Source of the DNA: Bacteroidales bacterium
GTDB taxonomy: Bacteria > Bacteroidota > Bacteroidia > Bacteroidales > Marinilabiliaceae
DNA length: 34,631 nt
Assembly: GCA_900766825.1 (NCBI GenBank)
Contig: CAAFWU010000091.1
Coordinates: 1 to 34,631, forward strand
Reading direction: 5' to 3'
This document shows, piece by piece, positions 1-7,940 of this stretch (position 1 is its first letter; each line of letters starts with the position of its first letter). Below the pieces are notes generated by a model that made no database searches, was not told the DNA's origin, and saw only the letters and a list, made by a program, of their open reading frames with translations. The position numbers and the translations under genes are program-made.

Positions 1-306
1 GCCAACCAGTTTGAGCTCAAGGCCGCCATCACAGTGCCCGACAGCATAACCATCCGCTCGGGCTACAGCGCCAACGCCGCCATAATACTGAACCGAGCCG
101 AGAATGTGCTGACCATACCCGAGGGTTTGGTAGAGTTCAGCGGCGACACCACCTTTGTTTATGTGCTAACCGACACCGTGCCCCAGCAAAACTTCGACCG
201 CCGCCAAGTGACCTTGGGCTTGAGCGATGGAGTGAATGTAGAGGTAAAAGAGGGCATAAGCCAAAGCGATGTGATACGAGGAGCGCTTAAGGAGGAGCAG
301 TACTAA
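1..306 (+). CDS. Efflux periplasmic adaptor (MFP/HlyD family), C-terminal fragment
   Basis: The frame is open from the first base, so the gene starts outside the window; about 101 residues remain. What is visible fits the last beta-barrel and membrane-proximal part of a membrane fusion protein: a segment with SGYSANAAIIL and VLTIPEGLVEF, then a strand pair ending in VTLGLSDGVNVEVKEGI, which is typical of the C-termini of Bacteroidota RND/MacA-type adaptors. Such adaptors sit in the periplasm and link an inner-membrane pump to a TolC channel. The stop lies 3 bases before the TolC-like gene, so the two are almost certainly co-transcribed. The pump itself (RND or MacB-type) is not in the window, and I cannot tell which type it is. 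Confidence 0.8.
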   Translation, partial: ANQFELKAAITVPDSITIRSGYSANAAIILNRAENVLTIPEGLVEFSGDTTFVYVLTDTVPQQNFDRRQVTLGLSDGVNVEVKEGISQSDVIRGALKEEQY

Positions 307-309
307 GCC

Positions 310-1620
310 ATGAAAAGAATTACAACCCTTGCCATGGGTCTTGTGGTGGCCACACTGAGCCAAGCCCAGCAGAACATGGACTTGCGCCAATGCATAGAGC
401 GCGCCACCGAGGCCAACAACAGCATAAAGCAGAAAGAGATAGCTCTGGAGAAGAGCGAGAACAGCCTCAGCACCTCGAAGGGAGGCTATATGCCCAGCGT
501 GAGTGCCTACGCCACACAGGCGTTCGACTTTGGTCGCGGTCTGACGGTAAACAACACCTACGCCAACCAGAACGTTCACAGCACCAGCTTTGGAGTTCAG
601 GCCAACATGACCTTGTTTGCGGGTCTGAGGGTTCGCAATGGCGTTGCGGCATCGCGCATCAATGTGGAGTATGCCACAGCCGATTTGCAAGCCGCACGCG
701 AGGAGATTGGCATTCAGGTGGCCGCAGCCTACATGCAGGCCGTATGCGACCGCGAGATAGCCGCATCGGCTCACGAACAGGTGGAGCTGAGCCGCGCCCA
801 ACTGGCACGCAAAGAGGGTCTTTTGAAAAACGGTAAGGCATCGGAGGCCGACGTGGCCGAAGCCCGCTCTTTGGTGGCTCAGGACGAGATGACTGCTGTG
901 AAAGCCGACAACTCCTATCAGCTCTCGCTGCTCGATTTGGCCCAACTGCTTGAGCTCTCGTCGCCCGACAGTCTGACCCTTGTTACCCCCGACACCACAA
1001 CCATGGTGAGCCAAATTGCAGGAGCCGACCAGGTTTATCAAGAGGCCCTTGGCAACAAAGCCAGCGTACGAGTCGCCGAGAAACGAGTGGAGGGAGCCGA
1101 GAAGCAGATTAGCATAGCGCGCGGCGAACACGCCCCCACCCTATCATTGGCTGCTGGTTTGGGCACAAGCTACTACGGTGTCAATGGTCAGGACAACGAC
1201 TCCTTTGGCGACCAGATGAGCAACAACCTCAACAAGTCGATACAGCTTCAGCTGTCGGTGCCCATCTTCAACCGACTGGAGACCCGCAACAAGGTTCGCG
1301 AAGCCCGCATGGACCACAGGTCGAGCCAAGTGGAGCTGGACGAGGTTAAGAAACAGCTCTACAAGGAGATTCAGCAGGCCTACTATAATGCAGTGGCCGC
1401 CGAGGCAACATATCAGAGCAGTTTGGCAGCAGCAGCATCGGCCGACGAGGCCTTCCGTTTGGCCGAAGGCAAGTATGCACAGGGCGTATGCTCGGCAACG
1501 GACTACGCCGAGGCTCGCACCAATAGGTTGGTGGCCATATCGAACATGATTCAGTATAAGTACGAAAATATTTTCCGCAATAAAATCCTCGATTTCTATC
1601 GCGGAATAGAGATACAGTAA
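310..1620 (+). CDS. TolC-family outer membrane efflux protein
   Basis: This is a 436-residue protein with a cleavable signal peptide (MKRITTLAMGLVVATLSQAQ, cleavage near residue 20). The mature part starts with MDLRQCIERA, the usual opening of the first TolC repeat (Leu-x-x-Cys/Ala-Ile-x-x-Ala). Two long alpha-helical repeats are visible, roughly residues 20-220 and 225-436, each with a beta-strand segment rich in Gly, Phe and Asn (around 65-100 and 275-320), as expected for an OEP/TolC trimer spanning the outer membrane and periplasm. The length fits the family. It follows the adaptor fragment by 3 bases and is closed by a terminator at 1635-1673, so it is the last gene of an efflux operon. 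The substrate cannot be read from the sequence. Confidence 0.92.
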   Translation: MKRITTLAMGLVVATLSQAQQNMDLRQCIERATEANNSIKQKEIALEKSENSLSTSKGGYMPSVSAYATQAFDFGRGLTVNNTYANQNVHSTSFGVQANMTLFAGLRVRNGVAASRINVEYATADLQAAREEIGIQVAAAYMQAVCDREIAASAHEQVELSRAQLARKEGLLKNGKASEADVAEARSLVAQDEMTAVKADNSYQLSLLDLAQLLELSSPDSLTLVTPDTTTMVSQIAGADQVYQEALGNKASVRVAEKRVEGAEKQISIARGEHAPTLSLAAGLGTSYYGVNGQDNDSFGDQMSNNLNKSIQLQLSVPIFNRLETRNKVREARMDHRSSQVELDEVKKQLYKEIQQAYYNAVAAEATYQSSLAAAASADEAFRLAEGKYAQGVCSATDYAEARTNRLVAISNMIQYKYENIFRNKILDFYRGIEIQ

Positions 1621-1634
1621 GTGTGATTCGAGTA

Positions 1635-1673
1635 GGGCAAGGCTTGGGCGTGATGCCGAGCCATGCCCCTTTT
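1635..1673 (+). terminator. Rho-independent terminator of the efflux operon
   Basis: GGGCA (1635-1639) pairs with TGCCC (1664-1668), and the inner segments GGCT/AGCC and GGC/GCC continue the stem around the loop GTGAT. A CTTTT run follows directly. It begins 15 bases after the TolC stop. Confidence 0.7.
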
Positions 1674-1784
1674 ACAGAGACTTTTTCCAATAAACTACAA
1701 TATATACATTGGTATGGAGACGCCCCCATGCCAACGCAGCATAACGAAAAACTACACACACGCCAAACACACATATCTGCGACA

Positions 1785-1834
1785 TTAGCCCACTCAACCA
1801 GCGGAGTTAACGACTCTGAGGGTGAGTGGGCTAA
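1785..1834 (+). terminator. Perfect 12-bp inverted repeat, probable second terminator
   Basis: TTAGCCCACTCA (1785-1796) pairs perfectly with TGAGTGGGCTAA (1823-1834). A small inner stem GAGT/ACTC sits at 1804-1807 and 1813-1816. The sequence GTTTTATTATT follows. It could be a back-up terminator or an insulator before the next operon. Confidence 0.55.
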
Positions 1835-1949
1835 GTTTTATTATTCAGTTCGGAGGTTGCACATTGCATAGCTTGCTCACTACACATTGCTGCAGTGAGG
1901 GCACAAAATGATAAGATTTCCGAGTGTAGGACTAAAAAATTACAATATT

Positions 1950-1957
1950 TAGCTTTG
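1950..1957 (+). promoter_or_regulatory. Bacteroidota -7 box (TAGCTTTG) for the CsgG-like operon
   Basis: TAGCTTTG matches the Bacteroidota -7 consensus TAnnTTTG. It lies in an AT-rich stretch 64 bases before the start codon at 2022. I do not see a well-spaced TTTG -33 box, so the assignment rests on the -7 element and its position. Confidence 0.5.
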
Positions 1958-2021
1958 TTATTGTGTCATTTTGCTACAATTTTGTGCAATAAATTGAACG
2001 CTATAACCAATTTAAACAAAC

Positions 2022-2960
2022 ATGAATAAGATACTCTTATTCGTTCTACTGTTCGCCACATCGATAGGTGCGTTGGCGCAGCGCAAAGTGGAGGTGGTAG
2101 AGAACCAGCAGCAGACACAGACACAGACGCAGAGCGAGGGCATGGTGCTGAAACGCAAGGTTGCCATAAGTCGTTTCTCGAACGAAACACAGTACGCCAA
2201 GGGCATATTCTACGACAAAGAGAACGACCCCGTTGGCAAACAAGCACTTGACATACTTTCGGCCAAGTTGGCAGCCTCGGGCAAGTTCCTTCTTTTTGAG
2301 AGGAGCGATTTGGACAGTGTGCTGGAGGAGTGCAAACGCAGCGGACAGGACACCAGCACCATAGGTGTGGACTACCTGATCTTTGGTTCCATAACGGAGT
2401 TTGGTCGCAAGAACACAGGCAAGAATGGCGTGTTCACCACCCAGAGGACTCAGACAGTGGACGTTGGAGTGTCGCTCCGTTTGGTGGACGTATCGACGGG
2501 TCTTATTGTGTACACCGACGAGGGCAAGGGCTCGGCCGAGGTGAGCAGCCGCACGGCATTGGGCGTTGGCGGACGCATGGGCTACGATGCCACGTTGGCC
2601 GACAAAGCCATATCGGAGGCCATAGGGCAACTGGTCGAGAACATTATTAATAAGTGCACCGACTCGCCTTGGAAGACATACTTCATTGTATGCGATGCCG
2701 AGGCAACCCTTATTGCTGGTGGCAGCAGCCAAGGGATTCAGGAGGGCATGACCTTCGACATCAAGACAGCGGGCAAAAAGGTCAAGAATCCTCAAACGGG
2801 CATAACCATCACTCTGCCTGGCAAAAAGGTGGGCACCGTAAGGGTTTTGTCCACTGGGGGAGACACTCCAGAAACGGAGTATTCGTTTGTTGAGATAACG
2901 TCGGCCGAGACAATAAACTCGGAGAATATGCACAACTATATAATTGAGCAGCAACAATGA
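2022..2960 (+). CDS. CsgG/HfaB-family protein
   Basis: This is a 312-residue protein with a signal peptide ending near ALAQ (residue 20). The core fits the CsgG family: KVAISRFSNET near residue 48, a stretch with LLFERSDLDSVLEE around 100, then GVDYLIFGSITEFG and VDVGVSLRLVDVSTG before the C-terminal region. In the best-known member, CsgG forms an outer membrane secretion channel for curli; relatives also occur in small lipoprotein clusters of unknown role. Unlike classical CsgG, no lipobox Cys is visible at the signal cleavage site. A short Gln/Thr repeat (QQQTQTQTQ) follows the signal region. It is the first gene of a four-gene operon whose other members all look like lipoproteins, and it overlaps the next gene by an ATGA junction. 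Confidence 0.85.
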   Translation: MNKILLFVLLFATSIGALAQRKVEVVENQQQTQTQTQSEGMVLKRKVAISRFSNETQYAKGIFYDKENDPVGKQALDILSAKLAASGKFLLFERSDLDSVLEECKRSGQDTSTIGVDYLIFGSITEFGRKNTGKNGVFTTQRTQTVDVGVSLRLVDVSTGLIVYTDEGKGSAEVSSRTALGVGGRMGYDATLADKAISEAIGQLVENIINKCTDSPWKTYFIVCDAEATLIAGGSSQGIQEGMTFDIKTAGKKVKNPQTGITITLPGKKVGTVRVLSTGGDTPETEYSFVEITSAETINSENMHNYIIEQQQ

Positions 2961-3304
2961 AAATTCTGACGATATTAATCTGCTTGGTGGCCAGCATGGG
3001 ACTCATGTTCACCAGTTGCAGAGCCCATTACCCAGTGTCTCAACAGGGAGGCAAGGATGACGTGGCCTTTCTGCTATTTGTTGGTCAAGAGGATTACGCC
3101 GAGAAAAAAGTGGAGGTTAGCCTCGACAACGGCACCCCCTTTAGCGCCGAGGTTGTGGAGGCAAAAGATGCCCATAGGAAGGGAACGCAATATGCCGTTG
3201 GCATTGGCACCCGAAGCATAAAGGTGACATTCGATGGCAAGGTGCTCTACGAAAAGAAACTCTTCCTCTCGAGTCAGGAGGTAAAAAAAATAATGCTGCC
3301 CTAA
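2957..3304 (+). CDS. Small lipoprotein of unknown function in CsgG-like operon
   Basis: This is a 115-residue protein. The N-terminus is a lipoprotein signal with the lipobox FTSC (Cys at residue 21). The rest looks like a short beta-sandwich: alternating hydrophobic strands such as VAFLLFVGQ and VEVSLDNGTPF, ending in LSSQEVKKIMLP. I do not recognise a named family. The start overlaps the CsgG-like stop (ATGA) and the stop is 3 bases before the next gene. It is therefore translationally linked to both neighbours and probably an accessory of the same envelope complex. It is an extra member compared with the three-gene version described in Proteobacteria. Confidence 0.75.
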   Translation: MKILTILICLVASMGLMFTSCRAHYPVSQQGGKDDVAFLLFVGQEDYAEKKVEVSLDNGTPFSAEVVEAKDAHRKGTQYAVGIGTRSIKVTFDGKVLYEKKLFLSSQEVKKIMLP

Positions 3305-3307
3305 AGG

Positions 3308-3676
3308 ATGAAAAAGAGATTGATTATTGCATGTGCAGCGGCGGTCATGTCGCTGGCGTTCACATCGTGCAAGCCCAAGCAGGTGTATCTGCCACTTTAC
3401 ATATGGCACGACTACAACGATGCCAGCTACGCCTACAGCAAAGTGCCGAGCGAGGAGACTTTGGCTGCTCTGATGAAAGTGTACGAAGATATGATGAACG
3501 ACCAAGAGGGTTCGTTGCGCCAAGTGCCCCCTCCAGGCATGTTGGCCGAGTATGGCTATATGCTTTGCAAGGCTGGCCAAAAGGAGAAGGGACTGGAGTT
3601 GCTAAAAAAGGAGATTAAGGTCTACCCAGAATCGGAGGTATTTGTATCACGAATAATCAAGCAGTTGGAGAAATGA
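3308..3676 (+). CDS. DUF4810-type lipoprotein
   Basis: This is a 122-residue protein with a lipoprotein signal (lipobox FTSC, Cys 21). The mature region starts KPKQVYLPLYIWHDYNDASYAY and continues with a helical part containing PPPGMLAEYGYMLCKAGQKEKGLELL and a final segment with YPESEVFVSRIIKQL. The YxWxxY pattern near the N-terminus, followed by a TPR-like helix pair, is what I know from DUF4810 lipoproteins, which are encoded beside CsgG-like and DUF799 genes in Neisseria and other Proteobacteria. The stop overlaps the next start (ATGA at 3673-3676). The role is probably structural, in an outer membrane lipoprotein complex; the exact function is unknown. Confidence 0.78.
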   Translation: MKKRLIIACAAAVMSLAFTSCKPKQVYLPLYIWHDYNDASYAYSKVPSEETLAALMKVYEDMMNDQEGSLRQVPPPGMLAEYGYMLCKAGQKEKGLELLKKEIKVYPESEVFVSRIIKQLEK

Positions 3677-4368
3677 TTAAGCTTATTTTGACGGGTCTTG
3701 TAGCCGTGGCAATTGCCATGTCGCTCACATCGTGTACACCGCAGAAGAAAATGGCACAGCAGTACCCAGAGATGTATAATGAGAAGCCGCTGACCATAGC
3801 CCTGATGCCCCCAATAAACCAAACATCGAATGTGGAGGCAAAGGAGAGTTTCTACAGCACACTCTACGCCCCCTTGTGCGAGAACGGCTATTACATCTTC
3901 CCCCCCTTTCTGACCATGGAGATGATGCAAGAGGAGGGAGCCTATGACGCCGAGCAGTTTTTGGATGCAGACCTTACGGCATTCCGCAACGTGATGGGAG
4001 CCGACGCAGTGTTGTTCACCGTGATCAAGCAGTGGAAAAAGAACGTTTTCTTTGGCTGCATGGATCTCGATATTGAGTTCATTTTACGTTCGACAAAGAC
4101 AGGTGAGACTATATTTTATCGAGAGGGCGACGTATCGGTGAACACTCAGATGGGAGTGCCATTGCCAGGTTTGGCGGGCATTGTGGGCACCATGGTGGCC
4201 TCGAGCATTAACACAACGGCTAAGGAGATTGTGTATGCTGGTCGCAAATGCACACGTTATATGCTCAATGTTGGCTGTATGCCCATGGGCAAGTATAACA
4301 CCTATTGGTACGATGTTGACAAAGATCTCTATGCCGAGCGCCCCATCTATATTGGCGAGATTAAGTAA
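3673..4368 (+). CDS. GNA1162/DUF799-family lipoprotein
   Basis: This is a 231-residue protein with a lipoprotein signal (lipobox LTSC, Cys 21). The mature part has the family pattern: KPLTIALMPPINQTSNVEAK (around residue 37), then YSTLYAPLCENGYYIFPPFL, a segment with MGADAVLFTVIKQWKK, and a long beta-rich C-terminal half. It matches the NMB1162 (GNA1162) group, a TolB-N-like fold lipoprotein of the outer membrane. The operon order CsgG-like, DUF4810, DUF799 is the same gene trio known from Neisseria (NMB1164-NMB1162 region), here with one additional small lipoprotein. A terminator at 4397-4441 closes the operon. Confidence 0.85.
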   Translation: MIKLILTGLVAVAIAMSLTSCTPQKKMAQQYPEMYNEKPLTIALMPPINQTSNVEAKESFYSTLYAPLCENGYYIFPPFLTMEMMQEEGAYDAEQFLDADLTAFRNVMGADAVLFTVIKQWKKNVFFGCMDLDIEFILRSTKTGETIFYREGDVSVNTQMGVPLPGLAGIVGTMVASSINTTAKEIVYAGRKCTRYMLNVGCMPMGKYNTYWYDVDKDLYAERPIYIGEIK

Positions 4369-4396
4369 CCTTTGGGTTCTGCCAGAGATATAATCA

Positions 4397-4447
4397 TTCA
4401 CCGACTTCGCTGATATTTAAGACTTCAGCGTGGTCGGTGAAGTTATT
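4397..4447 (+). terminator. Terminator of the CsgG-like operon
   Basis: TTCACCGAC (4397-4405) pairs with GTCGGTGAA (4433-4441). An inner stem CGCTGA/TTCAGCG sits at 4408-4413 and 4424-4430. GTTATTTTA follows. The hairpin starts 28 bases after the last stop codon of the operon. Confidence 0.7.
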
Positions 4448-4472
4448 TTATGGAGGGGGGGAGAAATAAGAA

Positions 4473-4513
4473 AAACGGATTAAGCCGACAGGAAATATCG
4501 GCTTAATCCGTTT
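4473..4513 (-). terminator. Perfect 16-bp hairpin between convergent genes, mainly minus-strand terminator
   Basis: The arms 4473-4488 and 4498-4513 are perfect reverse complements around a 9-base loop. On the minus strand the hairpin is followed by TTTTT then CTTATTTC, which suits termination of the Yip1-like gene. On the plus strand a weaker TTTGCCTTT follows, so it may also stop read-through from the CsgG-like operon. Confidence 0.7.
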
Positions 4514-4562
4514 GCCTTTATGTGTGTTATGCCATTCCGCAACCGAGGCGGAAACTAATTTG

Positions 4563-5099
4563 CTATGCAGCAGCAATTCCCTTTATGAGAGAGAAAAGAG
4601 TAAAGAGGAGGGGCAACAAGACAGCAAAGAATGCACGCGAGTTGGGCACATTGAAATAGTACTTAACAATGACAGCCAAGAACCCATAGACGCAGAAGTC
4701 CATAAGAGCTGAGAAAACAAGCATGGGAACAGATGTGAGTGGTGTACCGTTTTCGATCATCACAAGATTGATGCAAGTCTCGATGGCACTAATAATCCAT
4801 GGCCAGCCAGCGAGAAGGAAGAAGTTGCCAACGCCCTCACCACCTTCGGGATTGCTCATGTGACCAATAACGTAGGCTATGATGGTTATGAGCGCCCACA
4901 TAAAGAGACAAGCCACGATGGCAGAGACCATGCTGATTCCCATAACAAGAGGCGTTTGAGCCATTGCATTAGCCGCCAATTCGGGGGTCACATCGAACGC
5001 CACACGAACTGAGACAACAGAGAGGATTGTAATGAGCACTAGGGGAACGATGCCTGTCCAACGAGGCAAGGCGTAGAAGAAATAGTAAAACGGTCTCAT
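4563..5099 (-). CDS. Yip1-family integral membrane protein
   Basis: This is a 178-residue protein with about five hydrophobic membrane segments: roughly residues 15-35, 50-80, 93-115, 122-145 and 155-176. The N-terminal polar segment MRPFYYFFYALPRW and the spacing of the membrane segments fit bacterial Yip1-domain proteins, small polytopic membrane proteins whose bacterial function is not well defined. The start is preceded by its own TACTTTTG box 28 bases upstream, and the GH2 gene upstream is closed by a terminator, so it is probably transcribed alone. It ends with TAG and is followed by the hairpin at 4473-4513. Confidence 0.65.
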   Translation of the reverse strand: MRPFYYFFYALPRWTGIVPLVLITILSVVSVRVAFDVTPELAANAMAQTPLVMGISMVSAIVACLFMWALITIIAYVIGHMSNPEGGEGVGNFFLLAGWPWIISAIETCINLVMIENGTPLTSVPMLVFSALMDFCVYGFLAVIVKYYFNVPNSRAFFAVLLPLLFTLFSLIKGIAAA

Positions 5100-5127
5100 T
5101 TTGTTTTAGAGTGATTGGTGAATTACA

Positions 5128-5135
5128 CAAAAGTA
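5128..5135 (-). promoter_or_regulatory. Bacteroidota -7 box (TACTTTTG) for the Yip1-like gene
   Basis: On the minus strand TACTTTTG matches TAnnTTTG and lies 28 bases before the start codon at 5099. It sits just downstream of the GH2 terminator, which supports independent transcription. Confidence 0.5.
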
Positions 5136-5136
5136 A

Positions 5137-5180
5137 TAAAAAAAAGCCCCGCTTAGCAACAAAATGTCACGAGCGGAGCT
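5137..5180 (-). terminator. Terminator of the GH2 gene
   Basis: On the minus strand AGCTCCGCT (5180-5172) pairs with AGCGGGGCT (5153-5145), including one G-U pair, followed by a run of eight T. It begins 35 bases after the GH2 stop codon. Confidence 0.8.
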
Positions 5181-5214
5181 GAGAAGCGTTTTATGAAAAG
5201 AACTGACTAAAAAC

Positions 5215-7749
5215 TTAGTATGTTGAGTCGTCGAGGCAGTTGATGGTTACATCGGCATCGGCCAGACCTTCTGACGAGGCACGGAGTCGGGCGTTGCCCG
5301 TGATGCCGTTGCTGCGGATAACCACCATGCACTTGCCATAGAAGGCTTTGCGGTGGTTGTCCTTAAAGCGCTCGAGGCTGAAGGGCGAACCATTGTCTAC
5401 GCCCTCGATGGCGGCACAGCCCTCGACGGTGAAGTGGACATCGTTTTGTGCCGTTGGGCATAGGTTGCCATCGGCGTCCACAATTTCTACGGTCACAAAA
5501 CTTAGGTCGTCGCCATTGGCATGGATGCGGCTGCGGTCGGGCGTGAGGCGAATGGCAGCGGGTCGACCTGCAGTCTTGGTCTTGGTCTCGGCCACCGTCT
5601 TGCCGTCGCGGCGGCTTACAACGTAGATCTCGCCAGGCTCAAACTCCACTCTCCAGTAGGCATGGAGACAGTTGGGGCTCTTGCGACGTTTGCCCATTGA
5701 GTGGCCATTGACGTAGAGCTCAACCTCGTCGGCATTGTTGAAGTAGCACCAGAGGTCTACGGTCTCGCCGAGATCCCAGTTCCAGTGGGGGAAGAGGTGG
5801 AGCACGGTCTTCTTATGCTGCCACTCGGACTGATAGAGGTAGTAGACATCCTTGGGAATGCCAGCCAGGTCGATGATCCCGAAGTAGGACGAGCGAGCAG
5901 GCCAACCATAGGGTGTGGGCTCGCCAATGTAGTCGAAACCAGTCCAAACGAACTGACCAGCAATGAAATCGTTGTCGCGGACCTGAGTCATAGTGAGTTC
6001 GTGGGTTGAGCCCCAGGGCACATGACAGTTGTCGTAGGAAGAGCAAGAGAGCGAAGGGTCGTTGCTGGTGAAGCGCCAATCGTCGGGCATGATGTACATC
6101 TCGTTGCTGGGCATCTTGTAGTAGCCACGAGTCATGAGGGCAGAGTTACTCTCCGACACATAGAATGGTTTGCCCTTGAAGTTTTGGGGAACGGAGTCGA
6201 AATATTGGTTGTGGTAGTTGAAGCCAATGAGGTCCAAGGCGTTGGCCTTGAAGAGGTTGTTGGAAGGTTCCACTGCATTGCAACCTGCGGTTACGGGACG
6301 TGTTGGGTCCTCTCGATGGACAATCTCGGCCAGATGGCGGCAGAGCAGTGCACCGTCGGAGAGGGTCTCGGAGTCGGAATTTTTGGCACCACGACCCATG
6401 GCAATGTCGATATTGGCCTTTTGGGCGTCCTCTGATGTTGTCTCGGTCTGGTCCCATTGTTCCAGAACCTCGTTGCCGATGCTCCATGCCACAATGGAAG
6501 GGTGGTTGCGGTCTCGACGGATGAGATCGACAAGGTCTCGCTCGTGCCACTCATCGAAGAATCGGGCGTAGTCGCGCTCGGTTTTTTTACGGTGCCACAT
6601 ATCGAAGGCCTCGTCCACAACCACAAAGCCCATGCGGTCGCAGAGGTCGAGCAGTTCGGGAGCTGGTGGGTTATGTGTACATCGGATGGCATTGCAACCC
6701 ATCTCCTTGAGCATCTCGAGTTGGCGCTCTATGGCTCGGGTGTTGACGGCGGCACCCAAGCAGCCGAGGTCGTGATGGAGGCATACGCCGTTCATTTTGA
6801 GGCGGCGGTCGTTGAGGATGAAGCCGTTCTTGTCGTCGAAGTAGGCGCTGCGGACGCCAAAGGTGGTGTTGTATTGATCTACCTCAACGCCATCGATGCG
6901 GAGGATGGTGTGGGCGGTGTAGAGCACAGGGTCGTCCACATCCCAAACGCGGGGTTTGAGGATTTTCATGGAGTGGATAAGAGGCTGTGTTTTACCAGCT
7001 TCGATATGCAGGGTGCCCTCGTCGCTGGCAACCACACGTCCGCTGTCGTTGAGGATGGAGGTGCAGACATCGACATCGACGTCGTGGGGGCGGTTATTGA
7101 CAACCGATGTTGTCATCTTAACATCGGCCTTCTTGCTGTTGACCAAAGGAGTGGTGATAAAGGTACCCCAAGGGGCCACGTGCACCTTGTTGGTCTTGGT
7201 GAGCCAAACGTTGCGATAGATGCCGCAGCCGCTGTACCAACGTGAGTTGGGTTGGTCGGTGTTGTCTACTTTGACGGCAATGACGTTATCGCCCTTCTTG
7301 AGGTCGAGTGTAATGTCGTAGCAGACGGAAGAGTAGCCATAGGGGCGTTTGCCCTCCTTGATACCGTTGACAAAAACGGTTGCGTTCATGTACACACCGT
7401 CGAGGGTGAGCAGCACGCGTCCGCAAAGGTCGTCGTCGGTCATGGTAATGTTCTTGCGGTACCATCCCATGCCCCCAGGCAGAGCACCACCGCCAACACC
7501 CGATGGGTTGGTCTCGGCGAAGTCTCCTTCGATGGCCCAGTCGTGGGGCAAATTAAGGGTACGCCATTGGCTGTCGTCGAAATCGACTTCGTAGGCAAAG
7601 GCGGTGTCGGAGATGGTAAATTTCCAATCGGCGACCAAACGTTGGTGGACACGTACCACGGGCTCCTCGGCACAAGCCACAAGAGCGGCAGTGGCCAAGA
7701 GCGAGCCAAATAAACGGGTGGCTGCCGAGCGGCAAAGGTTAAATGACAT
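5215..7749 (-). CDS. Glycoside hydrolase family 2 lipoprotein (beta-galactosidase-like)
   Basis: This is an 844-residue enzyme with a lipobox LVAC (Cys near residue 26), so it is probably anchored in the envelope. Domain order: GH2 sugar-binding jelly roll (about 35-190, with LPHDWAIEGDF and GGMGWYRK), immunoglobulin-like GH2 domain (about 195-310), TIM barrel (about 315-610), a DUF4982-type domain (about 650-715) and a C-terminal Ig-like domain (about 725-840). The acid/base Glu is in SIGNEV (around residue 428) and the likely nucleophile Glu in FYVSESNSA (around 532). This architecture is common for Bacteroidota exo-beta-galactosidases and related enzymes acting on plant or host glycans; the precise substrate is open. 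No SusC/SusD pair, sulfatase or sensor is adjacent, so it does not sit in a recognisable polysaccharide utilisation locus here. Confidence 0.92.
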   Translation of the reverse strand: MSFNLCRSAATRLFGSLLATAALVACAEEPVVRVHQRLVADWKFTISDTAFAYEVDFDDSQWRTLNLPHDWAIEGDFAETNPSGVGGGALPGGMGWYRKNITMTDDDLCGRVLLTLDGVYMNATVFVNGIKEGKRPYGYSSVCYDITLDLKKGDNVIAVKVDNTDQPNSRWYSGCGIYRNVWLTKTNKVHVAPWGTFITTPLVNSKKADVKMTTSVVNNRPHDVDVDVCTSILNDSGRVVASDEGTLHIEAGKTQPLIHSMKILKPRVWDVDDPVLYTAHTILRIDGVEVDQYNTTFGVRSAYFDDKNGFILNDRRLKMNGVCLHHDLGCLGAAVNTRAIERQLEMLKEMGCNAIRCTHNPPAPELLDLCDRMGFVVVDEAFDMWHRKKTERDYARFFDEWHERDLVDLIRRDRNHPSIVAWSIGNEVLEQWDQTETTSEDAQKANIDIAMGRGAKNSDSETLSDGALLCRHLAEIVHREDPTRPVTAGCNAVEPSNNLFKANALDLIGFNYHNQYFDSVPQNFKGKPFYVSESNSALMTRGYYKMPSNEMYIMPDDWRFTSNDPSLSCSSYDNCHVPWGSTHELTMTQVRDNDFIAGQFVWTGFDYIGEPTPYGWPARSSYFGIIDLAGIPKDVYYLYQSEWQHKKTVLHLFPHWNWDLGETVDLWCYFNNADEVELYVNGHSMGKRRKSPNCLHAYWRVEFEPGEIYVVSRRDGKTVAETKTKTAGRPAAIRLTPDRSRIHANGDDLSFVTVEIVDADGNLCPTAQNDVHFTVEGCAAIEGVDNGSPFSLERFKDNHRKAFYGKCMVVIRSNGITGNARLRASSEGLADADVTINCLDDSTY

Positions 7750-7940
7750 AATCTCGCAATAATAAGGTAGTATAGATTGAGCGGGAGTGCTAATCCATTC
7801 TGTTCTGTTCGACTATATATTAAAAAAGAGGGACACTGGCGTCAATATTGAAGATGTTTGACGGACAGGGTCCCGTATGGTGTTGCGTGACAGGGCGAAT
7901 GAGAGTAAAATGGGAACAAAATCAATGGTGTGATTTGTTC

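Larger units (their letters stand above)
1674..2021. other. Non-coding spacer between efflux operon and CsgG-like operon
   Basis: About 350 bases hold no convincing gene. An 82-codon open frame at 1623-1871 has no family resemblance and runs through two hairpins, so I reject it. The stretch contains a second hairpin (1785-1834) and a TAnnTTTG box at 1950-1957. It becomes AT-rich near 1930-2020, as expected for a promoter region. Confidence 0.6.

Noticed and set aside
166..1131. 321-codon open frame on the minus strand
   Set aside because: It lies antisense to the TolC gene, has no family resemblance and exists because of the GC-rich codon pattern.
1623..1871. 82-codon frame after tolC
   Set aside because: It overlaps two hairpins, has no recognisable sequence and no start context.
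2046..2957. 303-codon open frame on the minus strand
   Set aside because: It is antisense to the CsgG-like gene, which has a clear signal peptide and family motifs.
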